Positions 33,271 through 44,626 of a stretch of 60,000 nt of DNA are shown here, piece by piece. The notes below the pieces were generated by a model. That model was not told the DNA's origin, did not search any database, and saw only the letters and a program-made list of their open reading frames with translations. The translations under genes were made by a program, and so were the position numbers. Numbering within the stretch: the stretch's first letter is position 1; every line of letters starts with the position of its first letter. This DNA comes from Liolophura sinensis (Eukaryota > Mollusca > Polyplacophora > Chitonida > Chitonidae), in the NCBI RefSeq assembly GCF_032854445.1, contig NC_088304.1:30637732-30697731 (forward strand), written 5' to 3'.

Positions 33271-33791
33271 CAAATTGATCTTCTGACGCATTTGTCAACA
33301 AAATTACAACTGCTTATTATTACAGCTTATATAGCTGGCGCGAGAATCCCACAGATGAAGTTAATCTTCTGTTTTTGTTGAGGAAATCTCGACGTTGGCA
33401 AGCTCCACGGCATCAGTAGTTTACCGATCACTGATAACTCTCAGTTAGTTTAAAAAACACTGCACAAGCATGAGTGTTATGTAACAAAATGATTTATTAG
33501 GCATGTTTTTTTATATGAAAACACATTTGTACACCTACCTATTGCTCGTCAAAGTTTATCCCATTCCTTTAACCCGTTTGAAGGACACCGGTGGAGTTCA
33601 ACGGTGATTTAATAACAGATTAAAGGCTGAAATATGTATAAAAAAAATACACTGTTGTTACATGCCAATATAGCGAAAGGCTATACCATGAATTCCGGAG
33701 ATTAATACTGCTACCAAAACTTTATCCCCACCCCTCACACACACACAACAAAAATGTTCAAAACTTTTGTTTCGTGCAAAGATAGAATCTC
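33271..33791. other. Intergenic, no supported feature
   Basis: AT-rich sequence; no repeat copy or exon recognised. Confidence 0.35.
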
Positions 33792-34440
33792 TCAAAGTCT
33801 CTCAAAGGCTCCTCTGTCTGAAATCGGATTAGCGACAGTTACATGAGAGATGTTATTGCGAACAAAAGCCGTATAAAACACCCCTTTACGACTCTCTGTG
33901 GCGTCTTCTGTCTCCACGAAACAAACGGCACCCAAATGGTTTGGCAAAAACCAGAGAGGCTGGAAGTTGTCCAAGCTTCGTAAAGCATATTATTGCGGCT
34001 TTGTTGTCTTATTGCCGATGGCAAACAATTTACATTTATTGACAAGCCATAAAGTGAATTCGAACCATCCCGACTATGCGGACCTTCCATCAGAATGTGG
34101 TTGTCCTTTGGAAGGCTTCCGCAGGGTCGAGTGGCGGGGCGAAATATGGAAACAAATTTATCTTGGAACACTGACGGACAGGGCCACGTGCGCCTGCTGA
34201 GCCTGCTGCGGAGCCTGTCCGCCAATCTTTACCAGAGACACAATCAAACTGAAGCCCTATCATGTAATAACTTCACATTCAATCAGGTTCTTTATGGAAC
34301 CCTCGACGCATGGGGGAGGTACCTCCGACTCGCAGTTCCCTGGTGGATGGGGGAAGCATCTGGGGACTCATTCTGTGCACGCAAACAGACGAAAACACAG
34401 CATCGTATCGCATAGCATCGCCTATTAGAATATGAGATAC
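33792..34440. other. GC-richer stretch open on both strands
   Basis: Frames of 128 codons (33839-34225, minus), 100 (33898-34200, plus) and 106 (34095-34415, plus) overlap one another. None shows a known domain or bias that favours one strand. The low stop density may just reflect composition. A conserved non-coding stretch or an unrecognised exon are both possible. Confidence 0.3.
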
Positions 34441-34463
34441 CGAGTGTTGTCTAATGTGATATG

Positions 34464-34483
34464 CCCCCCCCCCCTCCCTCCCC
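34464..34483. repeat. C-run (quadruplex candidate on minus strand)
   Basis: A run of about 12 C followed by TCCCTCCCC. Confidence 0.6.
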
Positions 34484-35320
34484 GATGTCAAAAACATTAA
34501 TACTACATATAAACATATAAAAATGTCCCATGTCGTTCGAAAATTTGAATTTTTAAATTAGACATTGGTAGCACATTTGCAGCCATGCAGTCTGCATACA
34601 GTACTAATCTAAATACAGTACTAAGCCCAATAATTATAAAACATTTGAACTCTGTTTCTTATATATGTAAGTATATATAAAATCAATATTTACTTGCGGT
34701 AAGGAAAACAAAATCGCGAGCGTGCAAACACTCAAACCTAGAACAGTAAGCAGGGGAAACCAAAATCCAGATAATTATTGGTATGGATTGGCTTAATCCA
34801 AATCCCGAAGCGCTATAAAGTCTGGACAAAATCTGAAAGGCCTTAATGACTTAGAAGGAAAAGTCCATTAGGATAATCACAAAGAAACCCGAATCTACCA
34901 TATGGATCCCCAGAATCATAGGTTTAAATCATGTATGTCGCCTATTTGTTTTTCTGCAGTCAACCTCATTCATGCGCAATAGTGTTAGCTGTTCTGTTCG
35001 AAACTGACTTTTTGATTATCCATTCTGAACATCCCTTATTCCGTGCCATATAGTTCAGTATATCCAGCAAAGAATGAATGATTACGTGTAAGCACCACTT
35101 TGGCAGTATTTCAGCCTTATCATGCATAACGCCAATATGTTTAAACCTGCAAACGTGTCAGTCTGTTCAACAAAAAAAACCATATGAAATGTATTGGAAA
35201 AGATAAACATGAATCAAAAATCAAAGTAAACTATTTTATATTTTATAGAAAAATCGCCTTTAATGAGGGTATCAAACAGTCTAAAAAAATAGACGTGAAT
35301 GTAAAATCTTCGTCGAAAAA
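34484..35320. other. Intergenic, no supported feature
   Basis: AT-rich; no recognised repeat or exon. Confidence 0.4.
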
Positions 35321-35500
35321 TTTATTTCTTTATATGATTGGACTTTTACATCCTTCTCAAGAATATTTCACTTATACAACGGTTTTCAGCATTATGATGG
35401 GAAAAACCGTCAACATTCGGCAGGCTGATGACAGACCTTCCCACGTATGACAGGAGGGGGTGCCAGCATGAGCTGAACTTGGACTCACATCGGGTCATTT
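35321..35500 (-). repeat. Molluscan-type SINE, left arm of an inverted pair
   Basis: TATGATTGGACTTTTACATC, CAAGAATATTTCACTTATAC, GCAGGCTGATGACAGACCTT and GCATGAGCTGAACTTGGACT match the antisense SINE with an internal deletion (the GCAGAGCCC block is lost). The next SINE begins 14 bp further on in the opposite direction. Confidence 0.9.
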
Positions 35501-35514
35501 TCATTTCCCATAGT

Positions 35515-35706
35515 TGAGTTCAAGACCAGCTCATGCTGGCTTCCTCTCCGGCCGTACGTGGGAAGGTCTGCCAGCAACCTGCGGATGGTCGTGGGTTTCC
35601 ACCGGGCTCTGCCCGGTTTCCACCCACCATAATGCTGGCCGCCGTCGTATAAGTGAAATATTCTTGAGTACGGCGTAAAACACCAATCAAAAAAAAAAAA
35701 AAAAAA
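35515..35706 (+). repeat. Molluscan-type SINE with perfect 14-bp target duplication
   Basis: Starts in the tRNA B box (TGAGTTCAAGACCAGCTCAT), keeps the whole body, and ends CACCAATC followed by an A-run of about 18 instead of (AAAT)n. TCATTTCCCATAGT at 35501-35514 is repeated exactly at 35707-35720. This is the best-defined insertion in the window and probably among the youngest. Confidence 0.97.
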
Positions 35707-35720
35707 TCATTTCCCATAGT

Positions 35721-36129
35721 CATTTTGCTGTACTTATATAGCACACTTATCTCTCCGCTAAGGAGACCCGAAGGCAGGGCTGAACCACAGTCGGATAGCT
35801 GCCCCTTAGGCACGGTCATATACCCCTTTCATGAAGAGTCCTTTGGTTGACGAGAGACCATAATGTGTTTTATACGGCGGGAAATCATTTCCCTCCAGCT
35901 GGAGGTCAATTGTTTGACCTCTGTTATTCAGCACGGGACGCGTCAGTGTATTATCAAACACTTATCCAATAAACAAGCGCCCGAATGGTCAGACCTGAGT
36001 TAAACACGGCATTATATTCAGGACAAGTACTCCGGAACAGCTTTAGTGAACGTCTTCAAGTTTGGTTAGTCACGCACGTGTCGCTATTATAAGACACGCA
36101 GCTAAAGATCATCTTCAGATAAAAGAAGA
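35721..36129. other. Intergenic, no supported feature
   Basis: No exon or repeat recognised; a weak B-box-like GGTTCAGCCCTGC on the minus strand near 35780 was not called. Confidence 0.35.
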
Positions 36130-36400
36130 ATTATGCTAATTTTAAATAAAGGCCACGACGATGAATCATCTCCAATCAATGCATGGTTCCGCAGCTCGTG
36201 CGAGGTCAGCGTGTGTAACGGACCGTGCCATTGGCGCAAACTGTGCCAATCAAAGGGATCCTTGTATAATATGATTTACGCCGAGTGCTCGCCGGCGGAC
36301 TTGGCTTATTGGGAAAATCAGTTAATGGTAACTGGATTGTACCCCAAGGTTGTTGTGGTAAAGGCACTTTAGTCCCCACTACAAAGAGATCACCGCTGGA
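36130..36400. promoter_or_regulatory. Possible enhancer-like stretch
   Basis: TTGGC at 36231-36235 and GCCAA at 36245-36249 form an NFI-like inverted pair (spacer 9 rather than the usual 5), overlapping a TCF/LEF-type ATCAAAG at 36249-36255. Non-repetitive, with a 79-codon plus frame lacking any known domain. Confidence 0.2.
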
Positions 36401-38779
36401 TCCCAATTCCATCTCTGGTCAATAGACCGTCAATAATTTCACATTAGTGCCAGTGTCCGTGGAAGTGAATGATTGAAATTAAGCAGGAATTCGCCAAATT
36501 GGCAACGATTAAATAGAAGCGTATACACCCCGACCCGTAAACGACCTGAATTTGTCCGATATCTCGAGGAATAAATTCGTTTGTGCCGTGATTTTCACTC
36601 GTGTCCAGTATAATTTAACGAGATTTTTTCTAAGGCGCATCAGCAAAACATCTCTGACCATTTGACAACTGTTAATCATACCTTCTACCATGCCATGTAT
36701 ACCGAGATTTGATTTGAAGCCAAGACATTTCTACAGCATTTCACGCGGGGTGTGCATACTCAGACGACAGGCAGCAGCGATAATCTCAAATCAGTATTCC
36801 TTGGCACGGAATGTCGAAAACAAGACGAGGCATTGAACAAGTTTTGTATTAACACCTGATATAAGTATAAGAATAAGTAAGCGAATAGTACTAACACAAT
36901 AACACAGATTAGGAATTACTGCTGGGAAAGTTGGACAGTTGGACGCTGCTATCGAGTTACGTAGCTCACAAGTCTGACAGTTCGGACAGCTGACAAAACA
37001 GAACTGTAAAACACATCTATACGGTAATATAATAGGATTTGAGATCGTCTGTTAAAAGGAAGTAAGATTGAGCCCAGTGAACGAGGCTCCCAGTGAACGA
37101 GGCGTACATGGGATACAAGAAGCAGTCGTCAAGGATTTAGGCACTATGGATGAGGGAGGAGGGTGACTGAACAGGCAGAAACGCAAGTGCAGACTTTAAC
37201 ATTTGAAACATTACTTTCATGTAGTTTATATATTAATTTGTATGTACAGAGTTGTTTAATGCGATATAATAATAAAGAATTTTTTATCTACACGAGGCTA
37301 CCAACGAACATGTGAGCACTAATGCACATCATTTTAGAGGAAGACAAGTGATCCTCAACAAACGTTAGACTGTACAAACGCCTAGAATGGGATAAAAAAT
37401 TCTATCCACGGTTTTGAAACCTTAAATCGTGTATCCTGACAACCGATTTAAGATTTTGTTCCACCATATAGCTGAAACATCGCTACTGCCAAGTCAATTG
37501 TATTTATGCAAAGGTACAACGTACATGCCTGTGCAGATTGTAATAAAAAAGACCATACCAAGTTTGACCCCTGAGGAAGATCATGTACGGCCTAATTAAA
37601 ACTAGTATATGTGGAAATTCATGAAATATCGTTTGTAGGAGTGATGGGTTGAACTGATACAAATACCATCTGTGAATGTAACTCAGTGAAAGAGCCGTAA
37701 GCTATTTTGATACAGGCTTTACCCGTTACTGTCAAGTGGCTCAATTCCTAAACACGTGCTCATAAAAGCCTACATCAAAGGCAAAACGGGATGGCCACGT
37801 GGCTATCCACTTATGATAGCGCGGTGGCCCCCTACGCCCGCTATGCCTCGAGCATGACGTCACAAAAGAGCCGCTGTTTCGTATACACAGATAAGAACTG
37901 TTGAACAATAACACACTTTTCCTGCGTCATCAGATAATCTCTCGCTCGCATAGTGCTGCTCCAGTGTGCTGTCTTGTTTGATTGATGAACCAATTTTTGC
38001 CTCATTCCCGCAGTGTCAGAGCTCCTGGTGTATGCCTTACATCCAGTGAGCATGAAAAAATGTAAGTTTCGAGTGTTTGAGAAATGCAAACCTGACTGAA
38101 AGATTGCCCAACGAACAGTGTAGGTCTATTCTATTTCAAGCGACTATTTTAATTTTCAGTCGATGATTTTCGATGGCCGAGAAGTGTAATGCGTTCTCTC
38201 CGCACGTTGTAACTGGCCCTTGATCAGCGAGTTTCAAGAGGGTGAGGCCTACTTCTTCAACGGATTCCATCATTTTTTTATTTTCACATCTTACACCAAA
38301 CTGATTGATCACTTTGGGCATTGTGATGAATTATACAAGCTGAAGTGAACAAAGAGCCTTCTTCATATTTACCAGCATGTTTTCTAGCTATCAAATTCTA
38401 CTTCGATTAAGTGATGTCACGGGACAAAACACCGTTTTTCATCGGTGATTTCAAGCGTGGCATACTGCAGTAAAAGCGTTAAACTGTATTTATTTAGGGA
38501 AAGAGACGAGTAAGTCTTCTTGAACTTGTTCCCATTGTGTATAGCACAATAAAATATGTTCAATTCAGCATATACAAAACAATCATCAGATAAGTAAATA
38601 AAAAAATTAATAAATGCTACATCAAACCCCACAGAAGGATGTGTTTTGCTGGTTACGCCTTCGTTAGTTTGGAATACTGTTTGTTCAATTTCAATCGTGG
38701 TTTAGTTTTAAGGACGTATCCCCTGAGAGATACTCACAAACTGATACATAGTAGGTATCCTGAGAAATCTGTATGAATC
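36401..38779. other. Intergenic, no supported feature
   Basis: No SINE, MITE or tandem array. A short 17-bp duplication (CCCAGTGAACGAGGC-type) occurs at 37074-37105. Open frames stay below 83 codons. Confidence 0.4.
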
Positions 38780-39010
38780 GCACACTGCATGCTGATAATA
38801 AAGCATCGAGCCAGTGATTTGTTTAATGCATCACGATAAAGGTGGGCCTGGAAAACGACGATGCCAGATCACTTATTTCATTAATCGAGTGATTATTTAG
38901 TTAAGCGGACTAATACGCCCGGGCTAATTAATTAAGCTCATTAGCTTGAAGCAATTATGTCTGGTGACCGCTCAATTATGCCCGAGCCGCACAGATCGCA
39001 TTGAACATAA
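38780..39010. promoter_or_regulatory. Homeodomain-site cluster, enhancer candidate
   Basis: TAATTAATTAA (38925-38935) sits among further cores: ATTAATCGAG, CTAATACG, CATTAGC and two CAATTATG copies (about 38951 and 38972). The sequence is non-repetitive and has no open frame of note. It resembles the site-dense conserved elements near developmental genes, but conservation cannot be judged here. Confidence 0.3.
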
Positions 39011-39276
39011 CGAAAAAAAGTCTTCCGTAATCCGATACAAGTTGACGCAAAATGTGGGCCAACCCTGAAAGGCACGAATTATACAAGAGCCGATAAGGAC
39101 ACAATATCCAAGATAGACTGAAATTCGAACATAAATCATATGGACAGGTTTTGCATGCAGTATGAGCTTACCGATTGGACATAGACAGTAAAACTGGTAT
39201 CAGTTGAACATGTTTCTTGATTACTTTGTGTTCGCTATCGCAAACTGAACAACAGGAGTCCGTTCTATGAAGCATT

Positions 39277-39360
39277 CTGTGCCTGCCGTAAGTTACATGA
39301 CAACATATAGTGAACTGATATGTCACATCGTTAATGCGTTTCATACAGCGTTGTCACAGC
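39277..39360 (+). repeat. Dispersed repeat C, copy 2
   Basis: CCTGCCGTAAGTTACATGAC, AACATATAGTG, GATATGTCACA, AATGCG and CGTTGTCAC match 28051-28140 in order. The window's longest open frame (138 codons, 39267-39683) starts within this repeat, which argues against it being a gene. Confidence 0.6.
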
Positions 39361-40440
39361 TTGGTAGAATAGGGTTCACAGCTGGTATAGCAAAGTTCCA
39401 CCAATATGGCCGCTTCAAGTACCCTATGCATAAGGTATATATAGTACTCCAGGCATCAAAAAAGACATTGTTATACCAGCCGTCAATCAAAGTGGACGTT
39501 CTAGAGCGATATCCCCAAGATCAGGTCCCTTTAGCGACAAGGTGCAGCGTTCTAGCTTGTCTAAAGTGCACTCATTTTAAGTTTAAAGCGCCGTCTATAA
39601 CTACAAATTTACCCGCAACAATTTACATACATAAGCTGGTTAGAAAGTCATCTGACCAATTAATACAGGAAAAAGACAAATGAAAATTCCCGCTTTCTTT
39701 GTGCAGAGAACGGAAACTATGCCACAAAGTATCGGGAATCGCAAAAGCACAATTTTTGCACGCTATATTATGACAATATATATAGTCTTACCCATAACAG
39801 TTAAGAGATACAGAGGGAATACATGCATACTTACAAAGAGTTGCATGTACACGTACGTGATACTTAAAAATCCACGGTTTAAAACACTTTTGTAAGTGTC
39901 TATATAAAGTAATACGTATGTCAAACTTTGTGAATGTTCATATGGTCGATCTTCTAACCTCGTAGTTCTCGTATAGGGGCCTAAGTGCTATGCGCAACAC
40001 TACGAGTCAACTATATATTTCAGATTTTAACAACATCCAGCTAAAACGCTTTCTTTGCGGCTTTGTAATATGAACTGTAATTGGCGCCCACACAGGCGAA
40101 AAAAAAAAAAGAAAACACAAGAAGAGAAAATGGCAAACGTGCGCGTAGGTCGTGAGACTAGTAATTTTGTTGCATAAGCCTGTCAAATAAAGTCTGGTTT
40201 TACGGGCGCTGGGAGAGGAAGTGAGAGCAATAAATGACAATCGTGCCCTTCTTGTCCCCGTTGTTTCGGAGTCCAAATTAGTGTGGAGAAAGGTTTACAC
40301 GAAGTTAAAAACGCGGAAGAAAATTAGTATAAATGCAATCGGGTGAACGAACGTCAAGTATTTTAATAAACCCTGTTTTATTTTCTGGAAACACGCATTT
40401 CCACTCGTGATCATCGAGACAGAAGAAGTGGGATGGTGAC
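39361..40440. other. Intergenic, open frames not supported
   Basis: Contains the rest of the 138-codon plus frame (to 39683) and a 71-codon frame just after it. Neither shows domains or transmembrane or signal patterns that I trust. Confidence 0.35.
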
Positions 40441-40491
40441 AAAGGTTACAAGTTGTGTACACATGTTTTCATTATACCAGTTGTAACCTTT
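40441..40491. repeat. 11-bp perfect inverted repeat
   Basis: AAAGGTTACAA (40441-40451) and TTGTAACCTTT (40481-40491) form a hairpin with a 29-base loop. Confidence 0.6.
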
Positions 40492-40544
40492 TTAATATCT
40501 AGACGGAATTGGACTAGTTTTTCCTAGTGGAAGATTAACAGACT

Positions 40545-40597
40545 CACTGACAGATTCACTGGTTCACCGATTCGCTGATGCACTGATTCACTGATTG
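40545..40597. repeat. Degenerate 10-bp GATTCACTGA tandem repeat
   Basis: About five diverged units (GACTCACTGA, GATTCACTGG, GATTCGCTGA, GCACTGATTCACTGATT). Confidence 0.6.
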
Positions 40598-41279
40598 CAA
40601 TATGTAGGCCCTATAAGGGTAGGAAATTTATATACCGCAGAAGTCAGAATAAAAATGAGTGAAGACCCCCAACATCCAACCCCACCCCTCCGACCACAAC
40701 CCACAAGCAGAACCCCTCACCGGCCAACCCACATACCCACGCAGAGTAATCCATTCCCTACCCTACAGCAACTACCAATATCGAACCGGTATGGTTTTTT
40801 TTTCTGCTATCAATACAAACCTCACTTGCAAATGAATGCATTTTTAGCAACGATATAAATAACGCTTGTAACAGAATTCACTGCGAAGTAAGACTTAAGT
40901 AAGAAATAATACCGTGTTGTACAGGGAATTTATAGAGGACAAAGACGGTCTCAGTGAACCTCCATACAAGCAACTTGTTACCAACCATTTAAATGCAGTG
41001 AGGAAAATAATGTAAAACATAATAAAACTTACATTTGGAGTCAGTTTATTATAGTCCTTCATGTGATTTGTCACTGCGTCTTCCGTTGTTCTGTCTTCCA
41101 AACTATATATCAACTCCAGTTATTATGTATTATGTTGCCTACAGAATCATTCATCAATCAATAATCGCATTTATACAACAGGGAAAAAAATCGATCTAAA
41201 AAGTTTATAACTCACCAGGAACAGTTATTTCGGCAAAGGTAATTTCCGTAATGTGAATTCCAAACGTAGATATATCTCA
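40598..41279. other. Intergenic, C-rich patch
   Basis: A CCCAC/CCAACC-rich tract at 40675-40760 gives a Pro-rich frame; otherwise no feature recognised. Confidence 0.35.
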
Positions 41280-41665
41280 TAAGTCCAACCGGTCGTTGGG
41301 AGCAGTACGAGAGGAAGTTGAGAGCGCAGGATAGGAAAGCACTTGGGACTTGGCCGCTGTTCATACACTGGACGTAGCCAGTCCTGCCTGCCGCGCATAG
41401 GCCTGCTGTATTAACTGATACCGTGAGTGCGCGCAGCCAGTCACTGTGGAACGAAGACAGCTCGCCTACTGCAACCAGGTCCGTCGCATTGGGTCATCAA
41501 TACCGACAGCGGATCCGCGAAAGGAAGTGTCCGTGTAAGGCTAGGAGAAGGCAGCGACACGAGGCGAGGCGCGTGCAGGGGAGTCGATAGCCAGAGTCAA
41601 TTTAACCCCAATAATAAACTACACAAGATCGACATGGCCATTATAATCCAAATGCTCCGCGGCTG
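41280..41665. promoter_or_regulatory. CpG-rich patch, possible promoter or first exon
   Basis: Compared with its AT-rich surroundings, this stretch is rich in CG dinucleotides, especially 41390-41590. It has a 79-codon plus frame (41427-41666) without a recognised domain. No TATA box or clear donor stands out. It might be an unannotated promoter; confidence is low. Confidence 0.25.
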
Positions 41666-41694
41666 ACCCTAAAAATCGAATTTTCCCGGCTCTA

Positions 41695-41840
41695 ACTTTT
41701 CAATTATTTTAATCAGTTTTACGTCACCTAATCTAATTAGGGAACGCGCCACATAATACTTTTAAAAATGCAAACGAACCAGCGTAACCAAGCCGTGAGC
41801 TAATGGATTGTTCTTTAATGGTGCATGCAAATCCATTCGG
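41695..41840. promoter_or_regulatory. POU/homeodomain-site cluster, enhancer candidate
   Basis: An exact octamer ATGCAAAT at 41825-41832, with CTAATCTAATTAGG and CAATTATTTTAATC about 80-120 bases upstream. Directly follows the CpG-rich patch. Confidence 0.25.
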
Positions 41841-42906
41841 ACCGTTGTTTTTGTGGCGAAAATGCTGTGTAAAGCAAGACAACGATGATTAACACCAGCT
41901 CCAGTGCGCAGGAATGCCAACCATCTTCATAGAATGAGTTTCATTCCCATTTTTTGACCTTCCGATGCATTAAATATAGCTACAACCAGAGGAGGAGAAA
42001 AAAGGAATGGCCAATTTCATTTGCTGCAGTATAAACGAATTATCCGACAACTCAAGCAAAGAGACACACACAAATCTAGTCCATCCACTTTTTCTTGCAG
42101 CGACAACTGCGAGTCCAATAAAATAAACTATGATCTTTGAGACATGCTGACAGAATAACTGTTTTACTCTAGGGGCTGCGATAAGCGCTCTCCCATTACT
42201 TAAAGAATGAAAATTAATTTCTTCTTTACCACAAAAATGAAATATTTACTTTAACAGTTACAAGTATAGTTCATTTTTAAAAACCGAGGTATGGGCGTAT
42301 GTTGCGTGCACATCAGTATATGTATACTCCAGCAGTATACACATATATGTATATATGACTATATGCAGTATAGACCTGCAGTATTTCACTCACCAAACGA
42401 TTTATAATTTATACTGCCTCTGTTCAACAATTGTTTTATATACCTTTGTTTAAAATATCATGACTAGCGCTTTTTTTTTCTCTTCTTTATTTTTGACAGA
42501 ATAATTCGCAAGTCGGTCATCAAAGCTCAGAGTAATCGTTCCTTTAATTTGAGATTATGGTCGTTTAAGCTGTTTAAGGGCATACCGCGGACACTCTCAT
42601 CTAGCTGTGACAGTGCATGCTTCATCGTTAGAAGATAACAAACAGCGATGACCCACGTAGCCTCGGTATACTGACACCGAGCTAACCGACACTTGGCTAT
42701 ATCCTCTTTACTAAGCACACACAGATAGAATACCAAGTTTGCCATTTTTATAGTTTTATAGATGGTATGAGACGATTTGGTATTGAAATTTATCCTCCCG
42801 TTACAAAAAAAATGCATATAATGGTTTACTATCTATCTATGGAGTTAATGCATTTTATATTTTATTCAGGGTAGTAAACACTGACACGTATATCAAATTA
42901 TATTAA
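41841..42906. other. Intergenic, no supported feature
   Basis: A small hairpin AGTATAC-type pair with TATATA flanks lies at about 42316-42350. No exon recognised. Confidence 0.4.
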
Positions 42907-43085
42907 ACAATTCATCGACCTTGAACATTTGCCTTTTCGCGATATCAGTAGAAAGTACACACAAAAGAATTCACTGACCCAGCATTAACACATGCCCTTT
43001 GTCGACAACAGAAGAAAGTGTAAACGAATCCAATGATCTTGAACACTTGTCTTTTCGCGATATCAGAAAAGACTGTACACTTTAC
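42907..43085. repeat. About 60-bp tandem repeat, three units
   Basis: Units start CAATTCATCGACC, AATTCACTGACCC and AATCCAATGATC. Units 1 and 3 share CTTTTCGCGATATCAG exactly; unit 2 is more diverged (CCCTTTGTCGACAACAG). Each then has an AGAAAGT-TA/ACTGTACAC-like end. Confidence 0.75.
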
Positions 43086-43354
43086 TCATTTGACGCCATT
43101 GTGCGATATAATGAGTAAAAAGCATAAGAAAATTCGTTCATCTGTCTTTTTTGGGATGTGAGTATTCCTTGATTTTGAAATCCAGGCTTTGCGCGACACA
43201 ACAACAACACCAACAACATCAATAATACAGAAGTCGAGATTGTTTTACTTTTTTATTGTCGTGTATAGTTCTTTGCTTCACTCTAAAGTCTAAACGCCCG
43301 CACTCTAAGTTTCTTCATTTTACAATGGATATAATATAGACTCTCTACAGATAA
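43086..43354. other. Intergenic, short (CAA)n-like run
   Basis: A CAACAACAACACCAACAAC run at about 43199-43220; nothing else. Confidence 0.4.
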
Positions 43355-43495
43355 CACAGAGAGTAAAAGCAGAGTAACGACGACAGTGTGCGAATAGGCA
43401 AATGGTCAAATGACAACAGGTGAAATGTGGCCTCGTTTCTATTTACTTCAGTTTTATTCTAACTGTTCATGTAAACGATTACATAGCAGTAAATT
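43355..43495 (+). repeat. Dispersed repeat A, copy 2
   Basis: GAGAGTAAAAGCAGAGTAAC, GACAGTGTGCG, AGGCAAATGGTCAAATGACA and ACAGGTGAAAT, then TTCTAACTGTTCATGTAAAC, align with 4286-4440. Confidence 0.65.
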
Positions 43496-44547
43496 ACACG
43501 TCCCCCAGGCACCATGGCTTAAGCAGAATTAAGTAAAAAAAATTACATTACATTAATGTTAGTTGCAATATATTAAACGCCACTGGCATAGAGTTACTCA
43601 GAATGCTGTGTTGTTATCACATTTAGCTTACAATGACATTAGAACAATGCAAAGGGGCCAGATATCGGAGATGCTTAGTTCTCTTTTATAATTCGTATAC
43701 CTTAGTATATTTATCTTCTGAGATTATATCAACGGAGCGCCCAGTGTATCTTCTGAAAACTCCCATTCAAACCCGGATCGGGTCATACACTTGACCCAGA
43801 ATGTCCTTCATGGTTTGCGATTGCAATACAAACGTTGGTTACGACGTCTGTGTTCGGAAAATCGTGAAAACACAGAAAAGATAATAAATAGCTCAGATCA
43901 CAAACCTCGAATCACATAAAATGACAGACATGATTATACAAGGCCAGTCAAAGTTCATTTGTTATTTCTTGCTTCTATGCACGTAATACTCGGCAAACAA
44001 AGATAAACATGATCTTGAAGCTCATAACAAGAAGTAAAGCAACTTGGTGTGTTTTATTGACGCCCCAACCTTCTCACGACCAGGGACCAGTATTGATTTC
44101 TCAAAGAAGCGTGTTTAAATGAAGATGCCACAGATTTGTTCTGGCCTGTCGAGTACTTAGAAAACCTTGCGAAGCAAAGACAGAACATTTTATGTTGTCA
44201 ATCCGGGTCGCAAACACAAACATTCAAGTGATCCTTGGTCGACCTGATAAAGCCATACCAAGCTTAACACTGCGGTTTCATTTGTCCTTAATGATCATTT
44301 TCGGTCTCTAAAAATGTAACCCGCAACCAACGGGACAAATAAAGTTCGGCTGTGAAGGTTATACTGTGAGGAGATCAACAAGTCAAATTCCCCAGCCTGT
44401 ACTAAGGCGTAGTAATACACGTCTGGGAGCCGAATCTGTTAGTCCGCATGAGGCAACCGCGTTGTAAACTTATATGCATGGATTCAATTGGACAAGCGCA
44501 TATCTACGCTAGAAAAGCTTGTGTCTATACAATATAATAAGACTTTT
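43496..44547. other. Intergenic, no supported feature
   Basis: AT-rich; no recognised exon or repeat. Confidence 0.4.
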
Positions 44548-44610
44548 GTCAGTTTACCTCAGCAAAGGGTTTTATTCTAAGCGTTCATGTAAATGCTTAA
44601 ATAGTAGAAA
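44548..44610 (+). repeat. Dispersed repeat A, copy 3 (3' part)
   Basis: CAGTTTACCTCAGCAAAGGG, TTTTATTCTAAGCGTTCATG and TAAATGCTTAAATAGT match the 3' half of copies 1 and 2. A tRNA-like B-box region follows at 44640. Confidence 0.65.
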
Positions 44611-44626
44611 TAAAATGCTTAGAGCG

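Noticed and set aside
33839-34415. Overlapping 100-128 codon frames as genes
   Set aside because: They occupy both strands and several phases at once without recognisable domains; composition explains them.
39267-39683. 138-codon frame, the longest in the window
   Set aside because: It starts inside dispersed repeat C, shows no domain, and lacks splice or promoter support.
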